DNA of 64,000 nt from CAZSNT01 sp964607765 (lineage in GTDB: Bacteria; Verrucomicrobiota; Lentisphaeria; Oligosphaerales; JABHEG01): NCBI GenBank assembly GCA_964607765.1, contig CAZSNT010000035.1, positions 1 to 64,000 of the forward strand. Reading direction: 5' to 3'. How positions within the stretch are numbered: the first letter of the stretch is position 1; every line of letters starts with the position of its first letter. The position numbers and the translations under genes are program-made. The notes under the pieces were generated by a model that saw nothing but the letters and a program-made list of their open reading frames with translations, searched no databases and was not told where the DNA came from. Below, one piece after another: positions 27,942 to 37,170 of the stretch.

Positions 27942-30199
27942 ACGAGGAACGACTGGAAGCGCCATCAGGCCAACTGTGCTTCGAGGCTCCGCCGCAGGAG
28001 TTTCCGAGCACCGTGTCCACCGACGCGCCGTTGCTGGGCAACGGCTCCCTGCTGGCGACGATAGGCGGCCCTCCAGAGGATCTGCAGCTCATTCTGGGCC
28101 GCAACGACTTCTGGCGCCTGGAACAGCGCCATGAACGCTGCATTCCGGTCCCGGTCGGTTGCTTCCGCATCCAATCCGAGGCGCTCAAGGGCGCCAGCTA
28201 CCGCGTCCGGCAGGATCTCCGCACGGCCACGACCCGCGGCGCCTACAAGCTGCCGGGAGGAGCGGGGCTGGCCCTGGAAGCGTTCGTGGCCGCCACGGAG
28301 GATGTTCTGGTCCTGCGACTGACGCCCGCGCAGGACGCTCTCGCAGTCAGCCTGTCTCTGACCATCGAATCCAACCTTTACACGCGCACGAACCCGGGCA
28401 GTGACGGTTGGGAATTGCGTGAGGAATACAAGAGCCATCCGCCGGTCCCCTACCAATCGGACAACAGCATGGAATGGGCGGACCCGGTCTTCCTCGGGAC
28501 CCGCGCGTTCAACGAGCATGTCGGGCAACCCACGGCGGCCAGCCTGGCATGGCGGATCTTCGGTGGCCGCGACCACGCGCCCCTGCACGTCCGGAAAGAC
28601 GAGAAGCGGCACGTTCGGATGGGGCAGCGACTATCCGTCCCCGCCGGCGAAACGGTCACCGTTGTACTGGCCTCGAGCAGCCTGTTCAAGTCGCCCGACT
28701 ATCGGCAGCACGCCAAGTCCCTGGTGCAGGACATGGCGTCCGCCGACGACCTGCAGGAGCTGGAACGTGCCCATCGGGAGTGGTGGGAGGCGTTCTGGGA
28801 GCGCGGCTCGACCATTGCCGTGGACGATCCGGCGCTGGAGAAGAGCTACTACCGGGCCCAATACACCATGGCGAGCGCCTCGCGGGACCCGTCCTTCCCG
28901 CCTGGCCTTTTCGGCTGGACCACGCATGACTCCCCCAAGTGGATGGGGGACTACCACATGAACTACAACCACATGGCGCCCTTCTACGGCCTTTACACGA
29001 CCAACTGCCTCGACCAGGCTCGGACACACTATGCGCCCATCCTCGATTTCGTGGAGCGCGGGCGCGAGTATGCGAGGTCCATTCTCGACACGGGCGGCGT
29101 GTTCTATCCGGTCGGCATCGGCCCGCTCGGCTACACCACGGGGTACAAGCCATTCCTGCAGTGGTATGTCGAGCACGGCCTGGAGGGTGAGGACATCTTC
29201 CTGATGCAGCGCTCGAACGCTGCCTACGGGCTGGTGAACATGGCGACCGACTGGCACTACACCCGCGACCTTGCGCAGGCCGAGAGGATCTATCCGTACG
29301 CCCGTGAGGTCGTGCGCTTCTGGGAAGACTACCTCGCCTGGGAGGACAACGCGCAGGGCGGTCGCTATGTCGTCCGGAACGACGCCGTTCACGAAGGCTC
29401 CGGCACGGACACGAATTCGATCCTGAGCTTGGGCCTGGTCCGGAACAGCCTGGAACTGCTCCTCGACATGAGCGAGGCGCTCGGGAAGGACGAGGGTCAG
29501 CGTGCGCGGTGGCAGGAGATTCTCGAGACGCTCTCCCCATTCCCCACCCAGGAACGAGAGGGGAAACAGGTCTTCCGTTATACCGAGGACGGGATGGCCT
29601 GGGCCGACAGCAACACGCTGGGCATCCAGCACATCTTCCCAGGCGGGCAAGTGCATCTGGACAGCCCCGCCGGGCTTCTCCAGGTGGCGCGCAACACGAT
29701 CGAGGCGATGGGACGTTGGGTGGACTTCAACGGCTCGAACAGCTTCTTCATGGCCGCGATCCGCTCCGGCTACGATCCGGAGATCATCTGGAAGCAGCTG
29801 CACGTCTTCCATGATGCCTGCCGCGAGAACGGGTTCCTCAAAGACAATCCCCACGGCATCGAGGCATGCAGCGTCGTGCCCAATGCGGTAAACGAGATGC
29901 TCTGCATGAGCCATCGAGGCGTGATCCGGCCCTTCGCCATGTGGCCCCGGAGCTGCGCGAACGCCCGCTTCACCAACATCCGCGCCTGGGGCGCCTTCCT
30001 GGTGTCGAGCGCGCTGCGCGACGGCGAGGCGCAGTACGTGAAAATCCACAGTGAGCGTGGCAGCGACTGCACCGTGGTCAACCCCTGGCCGGGGAAACGC
30101 GTGCTCCTCACCAGCGAAGAGCGCAGCGAGATCCTGAGCGGCGCCCGCTTTACGTTCAAGACGAAGAGTGGCGAAACACTGGAGCTCAGAAAAACATGA
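27938..30199 (+). CDS. GH95-like glycoside hydrolase (putative alpha-fucosidase)
   Basis: A 753-residue protein beginning at the ATGA overlap with the fucosidase stop; a longer open frame from 26543 is just the shadow of that fucosidase. It has an N-terminal beta domain with LLGNGSLLATIGG, a helical toroid with WMGDYHMNYNHMAPFYG (the GH95-type W-x-x-D-x-x-x-N segment), DGSNS-like FNGSNSFFMAAI, and a C-terminal sheet ending SGARFTFKTKSGETLEL. GH95 enzymes are inverting alpha-fucosidases or galactosidases. No signal peptide is seen. Similar C-terminal tails occur as isolated remnants at 38888, 45475 and 47930. The family assignment is good at clan level, moderate at family level. Confidence 0.75.
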   Translation: MNEERLEAPSGQLCFEAPPQEFPSTVSTDAPLLGNGSLLATIGGPPEDLQLILGRNDFWRLEQRHERCIPVPVGCFRIQSEALKGASYRVRQDLRTATTRGAYKLPGGAGLALEAFVAATEDVLVLRLTPAQDALAVSLSLTIESNLYTRTNPGSDGWELREEYKSHPPVPYQSDNSMEWADPVFLGTRAFNEHVGQPTAASLAWRIFGGRDHAPLHVRKDEKRHVRMGQRLSVPAGETVTVVLASSSLFKSPDYRQHAKSLVQDMASADDLQELERAHREWWEAFWERGSTIAVDDPALEKSYYRAQYTMASASRDPSFPPGLFGWTTHDSPKWMGDYHMNYNHMAPFYGLYTTNCLDQARTHYAPILDFVERGREYARSILDTGGVFYPVGIGPLGYTTGYKPFLQWYVEHGLEGEDIFLMQRSNAAYGLVNMATDWHYTRDLAQAERIYPYAREVVRFWEDYLAWEDNAQGGRYVVRNDAVHEGSGTDTNSILSLGLVRNSLELLLDMSEALGKDEGQRARWQEILETLSPFPTQEREGKQVFRYTEDGMAWADSNTLGIQHIFPGGQVHLDSPAGLLQVARNTIEAMGRWVDFNGSNSFFMAAIRSGYDPEIIWKQLHVFHDACRENGFLKDNPHGIEACSVVPNAVNEMLCMSHRGVIRPFAMWPRSCANARFTNIRAWGAFLVSSALRDGEAQYVKIHSERGSDCTVVNPWPGKRVLLTSEERSEILSGARFTFKTKSGETLELRKT

Positions 30200-30256
30200 G
30201 CCCCTGGAGAGAGCCATGAAGCGAGAATCCGCAGATACGATCACGTGGAGAGACTA

Positions 30257-31498
30257 ATGACAATGGCGACCGACGCACAGATCCTCCGAGACCTGGCCCA
30301 GCGCTACATGGACGCGGCGGCGAGTCAGGACAGCGAGAAGACCAAGGACCAGTGGCGCAGGCTGCACGATCGCGACATGGAACGGCCCATGGTCTGGATC
30401 TGGGTCATCCTGTTCACCGAGGAGCTCGAGGAGATCACCAGGCTCCAATGCACGCACCCGCTTTTTCGGGCGAAAGAGAAGGAGCTCCGTACCGAGCTGT
30501 ACCACCACTACATCGGCGACGACTACCTGCTCGAACCGTACCTGCCGTTGCGCGCGTCCTACGCAAGCATGGAGAACGGCGCATGGGGAGTCGCCTTCCC
30601 GCCGCCGGAGACGAAGGGACGCCGTCCGGTTGACGGGGTCGCCGCCGACGTCTATCGCGACTCGCCGTTGAAGTCCCTCGACGACCTGAGCGTAATCCGG
30701 CCCGTTGAACACCGTATCGACGAGGCCAGGACAGCCGAGAACCTGAAGCTCCTGGAGGATGCAGTCGGCGACGTCCTGCCCGTCCACGTGTCGCGCCCCC
30801 CCGTCTACTTCCGCGAGTCCTTTGCCCCGACCGTCACCCGCATGCGCGGCATGACCCAACTCATGATGGACATGATCGAGGACCCCGAAGGCTTGCACCG
30901 TCTTCTCGGCCTCATGCAGAAGACGGTGCTCACCGCCCACGAACAGGCCGAAGAACGGGGTGGGATCTGTTCTGCAGACCAGTACATACAGTCCTGTCCC
31001 TACAGCAACTACACCGTTGACCCCACGCCCGTCGCACCCGCCCGACACCGGGACCTGTGGTGTTTTAAGGCGGCCCAGGAGTTCACCGGCATATCGCCGC
31101 AGATGCACAAGGAATTCGCCCTTGACTACCAGAAGCCGATCATGGAGATGTTCGCGGCGAGCGCCTACGGGTGCTGCGAGGACTTGACCCACAAAATAGA
31201 CATGCTGCGCGAGGTGAAAAACCTCAAGCGCATCTCGGTGACCCCCGCGGCGGACCTGGAGGAGTGCGCGGAACAGATCGGCAGTGACTACATCATATCC
31301 TGGCGCCCCAATCCTACCGACCACGTGTGCGCCACCTTCGATCGCAACCGTGTGCGTCGGCTCATTGCGGAGGGCCGGGACGTGCTGGAGAAGTACGGTT
31401 GCCAGTATGAGATCAACCTCAAGGACGTGCTCACCGTCCAGGGCGACCGTGAGCGTCTGCGCGAGTGGGTCGAGATCGTCCGCAGCGTGATCGAGTGA
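30257..31498 (+). CDS. Uroporphyrinogen decarboxylase-like protein with a GCCE motif, copy 2
   Basis: A 413-residue cytoplasmic protein homologous to the one at 13946, sharing YGCCEDLTHKIDM, SWRPNP and a NLKDVLTV segment. I chose 30257 because ggag lies 6 bases upstream; a GTG at 30245 and an ATG at 30263 are alternatives. It follows the GH95-like gene after a 57-bp gap. The paired cysteines point to metal or cobamide-linked chemistry, but no corrinoid protein or activator is encoded in this window. Function unknown. Confidence 0.7.
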   Translation: MTMATDAQILRDLAQRYMDAAASQDSEKTKDQWRRLHDRDMERPMVWIWVILFTEELEEITRLQCTHPLFRAKEKELRTELYHHYIGDDYLLEPYLPLRASYASMENGAWGVAFPPPETKGRRPVDGVAADVYRDSPLKSLDDLSVIRPVEHRIDEARTAENLKLLEDAVGDVLPVHVSRPPVYFRESFAPTVTRMRGMTQLMMDMIEDPEGLHRLLGLMQKTVLTAHEQAEERGGICSADQYIQSCPYSNYTVDPTPVAPARHRDLWCFKAAQEFTGISPQMHKEFALDYQKPIMEMFAASAYGCCEDLTHKIDMLREVKNLKRISVTPAADLEECAEQIGSDYIISWRPNPTDHVCATFDRNRVRRLIAEGRDVLEKYGCQYEINLKDVLTVQGDRERLREWVEIVRSVIE

Positions 31499-31517
31499 CG
31501 GAGCCCCGCGAGCTCCG
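31499..31517. terminator. Possible stem-loop after URO-D-like gene
   Basis: A 6-bp stem (cggagc / gctccg) with a 7-base loop begins right after the stop codon. There is no T-run, so at most it is a weak or RNA-stabilising hairpin. Confidence 0.25.
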
Positions 31518-31592
31518 GACGTCCGCGCGACGGTCCCCGGAGAGCAATACATGGCCGAAGCCAGGACCGAGGCCAACACGGACGGATAGAAG

Positions 31593-34500
31593 ATGAACAA
31601 CATGAACCGCAAGTACTTCCTCCTCTGGGCCCTTCTGGCCCTCGGCGCATTCGCCGCCGAGGACTTCGAACAGGGCGCCGCCGTGCCGGGCGGCTGGTCG
31701 GCTGCGGGCGGCGCGTCGGTTCGCATCGTCCGCGAACGCTGCAAGTCCGGCCAACAGAGCTTGCTCTGGTCCTGGTCGTCGGCAGGCGACTCCCTGGTCC
31801 ACGCCGACCCGGCGGCCTTTCGGAAGCTGACCGCAGACAATGGCCGGGGGTTTGGCAGTTGCCTGGGCATGTGGGTGTACAACGAGACGCCAACTGCCGC
31901 GCCCATGCGTTGCGAACTCCGCAACGGCGACCAGACCGTGGCCCGCTTCTGGTTCTGGATGGATTTCCGCGGCTGGCGCCCCTTGATGGTGCGCTACTCG
32001 CAGATCGGCTGGAGCAAGGGCCAAGCGGTCACGGGGTTGCGGATCATGCCTCCCGAGGGGCTCGAAAGCGGTCGGCTCTACATCGACGGGTTCGACGCGA
32101 ACTTCATCCATCGCGGCCCGGCGCGCGACTATCAGATGCCCTGGGTCGGGCATGAGAACGGCCTGGCGGACCCGGCTGCGGTCGCGCTGAGCAGCACCAA
32201 CATCGCACAGAACCGGCCGTGGTTGCCCGAACTGAAGCCGGTCGCGGCATTCACGGCGGCTGAGCGTGCGGACCTGGCGCGGCTGGCCGAGGCCTTGCCG
32301 AAACTGCGGGAGCGTGTTCGCGTACCCGTACTCGCCAAGGAAGAGTCGTCCCCGGGCACGGACGACATGCGTCCGGCGGCTGAGCCAGTGGCCGCCATGC
32401 GGGCCAAGCTCAAGGCGTGGGGCATCGTGCGCGAGAACGGCGTGCTGCGCGGCCCCGCCATCGGCAACACCTCGCCCATGAAACCCGCGGAAGCCGTACA
32501 CATGGCCGAATACATGAAGCTCTGCGGCCAGGTGCGCAACGCGTTCCAGCGCGCCCGCGACCCCGACGACGCGGGCGACCTGGCGCGGATGTTCGTGGAC
32601 CTGGCGGAGCACCTGCTGGACCAGGGCTGGGCAGAGGGCTCCGGCAACATGGGCTCGTTGGGCAACGGCTACGGCCTGCGTGACTGGCCGCCGTATTTCT
32701 ACTCCATGCGCGATGTCTTGGCAGAAGCCGGCATCTTGCGTGAGGTCGCGCTGGGCCTCAGTTGGCACATGGGCTGGGGACATTCGGCGATGAGCGAACA
32801 CCCCGGCGGCAGCATGGACACGCTGAACAACTACAACCGCGCGTTGCTGCCGTGCGCGCTCATGATGCCCGACGAAGCCGAGCGTCTGCAGCGCCTACGC
32901 GTGGTCCAGCGTCACTTCAGTCTCGCCCTGACCAATCCCCGCATGCTCGGACCCGACGGCTCTGCCTACCACCACGGCATGCACCATTTTGCCTATGCGT
33001 CGTATTCCATGGGGGTGGCATTCCGCACGGCCCACCGCCTGCGGGACACCGTCTTCCGCCTCTCCCCCGAAGCCCACGAACACCTGCGCGCCCACGTCCA
33101 CGCCATGACGTTCGCCACGGTCAACGGCCAGCAGCCCCCAAACATGAATGCTCGGGCGGGCGCCCCGCTCAACTGCGACATGAGCAAGTGCCGGACCATC
33201 CTGGCTGACATTGACGCTTCGGCGCCGCCAGCCGAAGAGCGCGACCGCCGCTGCCCGCAGTCTGCATCGGGCCATTGGACGATGAACGGCACGGCTGCGT
33301 CGTTGCACCGTCGGGACGACTGGCTGGTGAGCATCGTGGGCATGATCAAGTTCTGGCGCGGTCTCGAGATCTACGGCTGGACCCAAACGAACAACTACGG
33401 GGAGTATGCACGCTACGGTTCCGTGCTCGTCTGCGCCTCTGGCGACCCGGTGTCGCTGGCCGAGAGCGGCATGGTCCACGACGGCTGGGACTGGTGCAAG
33501 TGGCCGGGAACAACAGCCTTGCAGCGGCCGTCCCATGAGATCTTCCGGGGCTACGCAATGCGCGGCAACCCCACCGCTTTCGCCGGCGGCACGCGGCTGG
33601 AAGACGACGGGGTCTGGGGAATGGACTTCCAGGGCAGAGACGTGCACTTCCGCAAGTCTGTGTTCTGCTTCGACAAACGCGTCACCGTGGTCACCACCAA
33701 CATTCGCAGCGACGAGGACAGACCGGCGCTCACCACGCTCTTCCAAGCCGCGATCGACCCTCAAGCGGAGGCCCTGACCGTGAACGGCGAGAGCATTGCG
33801 CAGTTCCCCTGGGAGTCGCAGTTGCCTGCGGACAGACTCCAGTGCCTGACCGACGGCAAAGGCAACGGCTACCTCGTCCACCCGGGTGAGAGCAGCCTGC
33901 GCCTGCACCGCAAACCCCAGGAGTGGGTCTACATGACAGAGAAGTACCTGAGGGATCCTGCCGACAACCCGATTCAGGACTACCGCCGACGTCGGTACCG
34001 GCACCGGAACGTCGTCGAAAACGAGGCGTACTTCACACCCTCGACGAACAACTTCGCAACCGCCTGGTTCGAGCACGGCGCGAAGCCGACCGACGCGGCC
34101 TGTGCCTACACCATCTTCGTGCAGTCTTCCCCCGAAGAGCTGGTCGCGGCCGCTGCCACTCCCCCATACACCGTGCTGCGCCAGGATGAACAGGCCCATA
34201 TCCTACACGATCACCCGACCGGCACCACCGCCTACGTCATCTTCGACGAAACCGTCGAGCTCACCGCAGCGCCCTCCAGACTGCCCCCCATCCCCCATCA
34301 ATCCGCAGTCCGCAATCTGCAACCGAGCCAGAAGCGAGCTCGACGAGGTCAGCCTCCAATCTGCAATCTGCAATCTGCAATCTGCAATCTTCAATCTGCA
34401 ATCTGCAATCTGCAATCCGCCTCCCGTCCCTGCCTCGTCATGCTTCGCCGGCATGGCAGGAAACGCCTGACCCTCAGCGTTGCGTCGACGGACAAGGCCC

Positions 34501-34682
34501 TGACGGAACCGATCGTCCTGGCCGTCCCGGGACGATGGCGTCTGGCAGGTCAGTTCCCCGAAGGAGTCACCGCCACGGCCGAGGAGAATCTGACCCGTGT
34601 CCATGTCCCCTACCGGGACTACATGCCGGTTCAACTTGATCTGAGAAGACGCAGCTGGTTCGACGCCATTCTGGGACGGTAG
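31593..34682 (+). CDS. Secreted PL8 chondroitinase ABC-like lyase with repeat insertion
   Basis: A 1029-residue lyase with a signal peptide (KYFLLWALLALGAFA). Catalytic set: His461, Tyr468, Arg521 and Glu592 by alignment. Residues about 903-943 come from an in-frame short-repeat array (caatctg units, 34299-34420) that encodes repeated NLQSAIC and sits in a loop of the C-terminal sandwich just before CLVMLRRHGRK. The array does not break the frame. It is followed by a second GH92 gene. The substrate is presumably an extracellular uronate-containing polysaccharide. Confidence 0.88.
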   Translation: MNNMNRKYFLLWALLALGAFAAEDFEQGAAVPGGWSAAGGASVRIVRERCKSGQQSLLWSWSSAGDSLVHADPAAFRKLTADNGRGFGSCLGMWVYNETPTAAPMRCELRNGDQTVARFWFWMDFRGWRPLMVRYSQIGWSKGQAVTGLRIMPPEGLESGRLYIDGFDANFIHRGPARDYQMPWVGHENGLADPAAVALSSTNIAQNRPWLPELKPVAAFTAAERADLARLAEALPKLRERVRVPVLAKEESSPGTDDMRPAAEPVAAMRAKLKAWGIVRENGVLRGPAIGNTSPMKPAEAVHMAEYMKLCGQVRNAFQRARDPDDAGDLARMFVDLAEHLLDQGWAEGSGNMGSLGNGYGLRDWPPYFYSMRDVLAEAGILREVALGLSWHMGWGHSAMSEHPGGSMDTLNNYNRALLPCALMMPDEAERLQRLRVVQRHFSLALTNPRMLGPDGSAYHHGMHHFAYASYSMGVAFRTAHRLRDTVFRLSPEAHEHLRAHVHAMTFATVNGQQPPNMNARAGAPLNCDMSKCRTILADIDASAPPAEERDRRCPQSASGHWTMNGTAASLHRRDDWLVSIVGMIKFWRGLEIYGWTQTNNYGEYARYGSVLVCASGDPVSLAESGMVHDGWDWCKWPGTTALQRPSHEIFRGYAMRGNPTAFAGGTRLEDDGVWGMDFQGRDVHFRKSVFCFDKRVTVVTTNIRSDEDRPALTTLFQAAIDPQAEALTVNGESIAQFPWESQLPADRLQCLTDGKGNGYLVHPGESSLRLHRKPQEWVYMTEKYLRDPADNPIQDYRRRRYRHRNVVENEAYFTPSTNNFATAWFEHGAKPTDAACAYTIFVQSSPEELVAAAATPPYTVLRQDEQAHILHDHPTGTTAYVIFDETVELTAAPSRLPPIPHQSAVRNLQPSQKRARRGQPPICNLQSAICNLQSAICNLQSASRPCLVMLRRHGRKRLTLSVASTDKALTEPIVLAVPGRWRLAGQFPEGVTATAEENLTRVHVPYRDYMPVQLDLRRRSWFDAILGR
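34299..34420. repeat. In-frame CAATCTG tandem repeat inside a PL8 gene
   Basis: About nine copies of caatctg, some varied to caatcttc or caatccg, are preceded by a small outlying group at 34299-34320. They encode repeated NLQSAIC. A matching array is in the lyase gene at 57632 (60685-60760), at the corresponding protein loop. Confidence 0.85.
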
Positions 34683-34784
34683 CTGAAGACACCTGGATCG
34701 GCCATCCCAACGCGAATGCTTCGAGGAGTGAATCAACCGGGACCACACCGAAACCGGTCCGAGCAACTAAGAGAGTTCAACACG

Positions 34785-37127
34785 ATGAGCAGGAATAGCG
34801 AGACCATGAACACGGCCTGCCGCACGCTTCCGGCGGCGGCAGTACGCCCGGACACCGGCATCCGCTGTGCGGGAAACATGTACGCCAGGACGTACCCGGG
34901 GCCTTGCTGGCCTTTCGGTATGGCGCAGCCTGGGCCGGACAACATCACCGGCTGGGATTTCACTAACGGCTATTCCAGCGACATGCGCTTCATCGAAGGT
35001 TTCTCGATGATGCGAATGAGCGGCACCGGGTGGTTCGGCGATTTCGGCAGCCTGCAAGTCATGCCCACCACCGGCCCCATGCAGACCTACCGTGGCAACA
35101 CCCTGGCGCGGGGCGGCGAACAACGTCGGAATGGCTGGCATTCGTCCTTCCTCCAACGCGATGAGGAGATCCGTCCCGGATATTACAGCGTCCTCCTGCA
35201 TGATTACCGCATCCGCGCCGAGTTGACGGCTACTCGCCACTGCGGGATAATGCGCTTCACCTTTCCCGAGCATGACCAGAGCCGCATTCAGATCGATCTG
35301 GCCCGGCGAATTGGCGGCACCACCAGCGAGCAAGCCTTCTCCGTGGTTGGGGACCGTGCCGTGGAAGGCTGGGTGCGCTGTGGACCGGAAGGCGGCGGCA
35401 TGGGCAACGGAAGGCCTGAAGACCTCAAGTACCGGGTTCACTTCCGCGCCGAGTTCAGCCGCCCCTTCGACTCGGTCGGCTGCTGGGAGGCCACCTTCCC
35501 GGAAGGCACCAAGCGCGACCTCCGCTACATCGCAACTGACGAGTACGCCGACGCGTGCCGAAACGCCGAGGTCCGCCCCGGAACGCGGCAGGCACACGGG
35601 CAGCATCTTGGCTTCTACACCGAGTTCGCAACACGGGCCGACGAGCAGGTGCTCCTCAAGCTGGGCCTCTCCTTTGTTGACATTGACGGGGCGCGGCGCA
35701 ATCTCGAGGCGGAGCTGGACCACTGGGACTTCGACCGCGTCAGACGCGAGCTCGTCGCGGCCTGGGAGCAAGAGCTCAAGAGCCTGCGAGTCGCTGCCGG
35801 CACGCCGCGCGACGAGGCGATTGCTGCGACAGCCGTCTATCACACGCGCCTGGACCCGCGTCGAATCGATGATGTCGACGGACGCTACGTCGACGGCAAC
35901 GGACAGCCCCGGCAGATGAAGGCCTGGCGACCACGCACGGTCTTCAGCGGCTGGGACGCCTTTCGCAGCTACATCCCCCTGATGACACTGATGGCCCCGG
36001 ACCTCGTCAACGATCAGGTTAACACACTGCTCGAAGTGGCAACGACAACTGGCAAGGGCCTCCCGAAATGGGAGTTGATGGGAATCGACATCGAGTGCAT
36101 GGTCGGCGACCCGGCCGTCGGCACGATTGTCGACGCCTACCTGAAAGGAATCCGGGATTACGACGTCGAGCTGGCCTACCAGCTCTGCCTGGAAACGGCT
36201 TTCGGCCCGCGCACGCATCGGGACGACTGGCAGGTCTACCGGGACCTCGGCTACTGCCCGATGCGCCGCCGCCCGGACGGTCGCTACGTGGGCGCCGGCG
36301 TGTCCACCACCTTGGAGAACTGCTATTTCGACTGGTGCGTGTACCGCTTCGCCAAAGCGCTCGGGCGCGAGGAGGACGCCGCGCGACTGCGCCCGTCCCT
36401 GACGAACTACCGCAACATCTACTGTCCCGACGTGGGACTGATGCGGGGCCGCGAGGAGAACGGGGACTGGATTCCCTGGCAGGGCGCGACGACATTCGGC
36501 CAGGGCTGCGTCGAGTCCAACCCGCTCCAGCAGAGTTTCTTCGTTCCCCACGACCCGATCGGCCTCATGCAGCTGATGGGGGAAGACCGGTTCTTCGACA
36601 CCCTCGAGGACATGTTTGCCAAAACCCCGGCAAGCTGCTTCTGGAACCCCTACTACAACCATTCCAACGAGCCCGTCCACCAGCTCGTGTACATCTTCGC
36701 CTGCACGGGACGACCGTGGCTGACACAGAAGTACGCCCGCTGGGTGCTCAAGAACGCGTACGGCCTCGGGCCCGAGGGGCTCTGCGGCAACGACGACGTG
36801 GGCCAGATGTCGGCTTGGTACCTGCTGTCCGCCATGGGGCTCCACCCGTTCTGCACCGCGTCGAACACCTACGTCATCGGCAGCCCCCTCTTCCCCGAGA
36901 TCGAGCTCGACCTCGACCCGCGCTACCACGCCGGCGAGACGCTACGGATCGTCGCCCGCGACAACTCCGACACGAATGTCTACGTCCAGCATGCCGAGCT
37001 CAACGGCAAGCCGCTGAACCGTGCATGGGTGACCTATGAGGAACTGACGTCGGGCTGCACACTCGAATTCCACATGGGCCCCAAGCCCAACATGGAATGG
37101 GGCACAGAGAACGAAGGGACAGAATGA
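34785..37127 (+). CDS. GH92-like alpha-mannosidase, copy 2
   Basis: A 780-residue paralogue of the gene at 10470 with the same landmarks: YPGPCWPFGMAQPGPDN, SGTGWFGDFGSLQVMPTTGP, HSNEPVHQL and GNDDVGQMSAWYLLSAMG. It has a short extra loop (RRRPDGRYVGAG) absent from copy 1. I took 34785 as the start because a purine-rich gagag lies 9 bases upstream; an earlier ATG at 34716 would add 23 unlike residues. No signal peptide is evident. Codon use is GC-rich here, unlike copy 1, so the copies probably came by different routes. Confidence 0.87.
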   Translation: MSRNSETMNTACRTLPAAAVRPDTGIRCAGNMYARTYPGPCWPFGMAQPGPDNITGWDFTNGYSSDMRFIEGFSMMRMSGTGWFGDFGSLQVMPTTGPMQTYRGNTLARGGEQRRNGWHSSFLQRDEEIRPGYYSVLLHDYRIRAELTATRHCGIMRFTFPEHDQSRIQIDLARRIGGTTSEQAFSVVGDRAVEGWVRCGPEGGGMGNGRPEDLKYRVHFRAEFSRPFDSVGCWEATFPEGTKRDLRYIATDEYADACRNAEVRPGTRQAHGQHLGFYTEFATRADEQVLLKLGLSFVDIDGARRNLEAELDHWDFDRVRRELVAAWEQELKSLRVAAGTPRDEAIAATAVYHTRLDPRRIDDVDGRYVDGNGQPRQMKAWRPRTVFSGWDAFRSYIPLMTLMAPDLVNDQVNTLLEVATTTGKGLPKWELMGIDIECMVGDPAVGTIVDAYLKGIRDYDVELAYQLCLETAFGPRTHRDDWQVYRDLGYCPMRRRPDGRYVGAGVSTTLENCYFDWCVYRFAKALGREEDAARLRPSLTNYRNIYCPDVGLMRGREENGDWIPWQGATTFGQGCVESNPLQQSFFVPHDPIGLMQLMGEDRFFDTLEDMFAKTPASCFWNPYYNHSNEPVHQLVYIFACTGRPWLTQKYARWVLKNAYGLGPEGLCGNDDVGQMSAWYLLSAMGLHPFCTASNTYVIGSPLFPEIELDLDPRYHAGETLRIVARDNSDTNVYVQHAELNGKPLNRAWVTYEELTSGCTLEFHMGPKPNMEWGTENEGTE

Positions 37128-37170
37128 CGACGAGCCAGAGACCGCGGTGTTGTGAAAGGAGAGGAAAACG

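Noticed and set aside
30254..31924. Minus-strand open frame of 556 codons
   Set aside because: It is opposite the URO-D-like gene and the start of a lyase; no motif or ribosome site.
34299..34420. Possible CRISPR array
   Set aside because: Units are about 7 bases with no unique spacers and lie in a coding frame; no cas genes are present.
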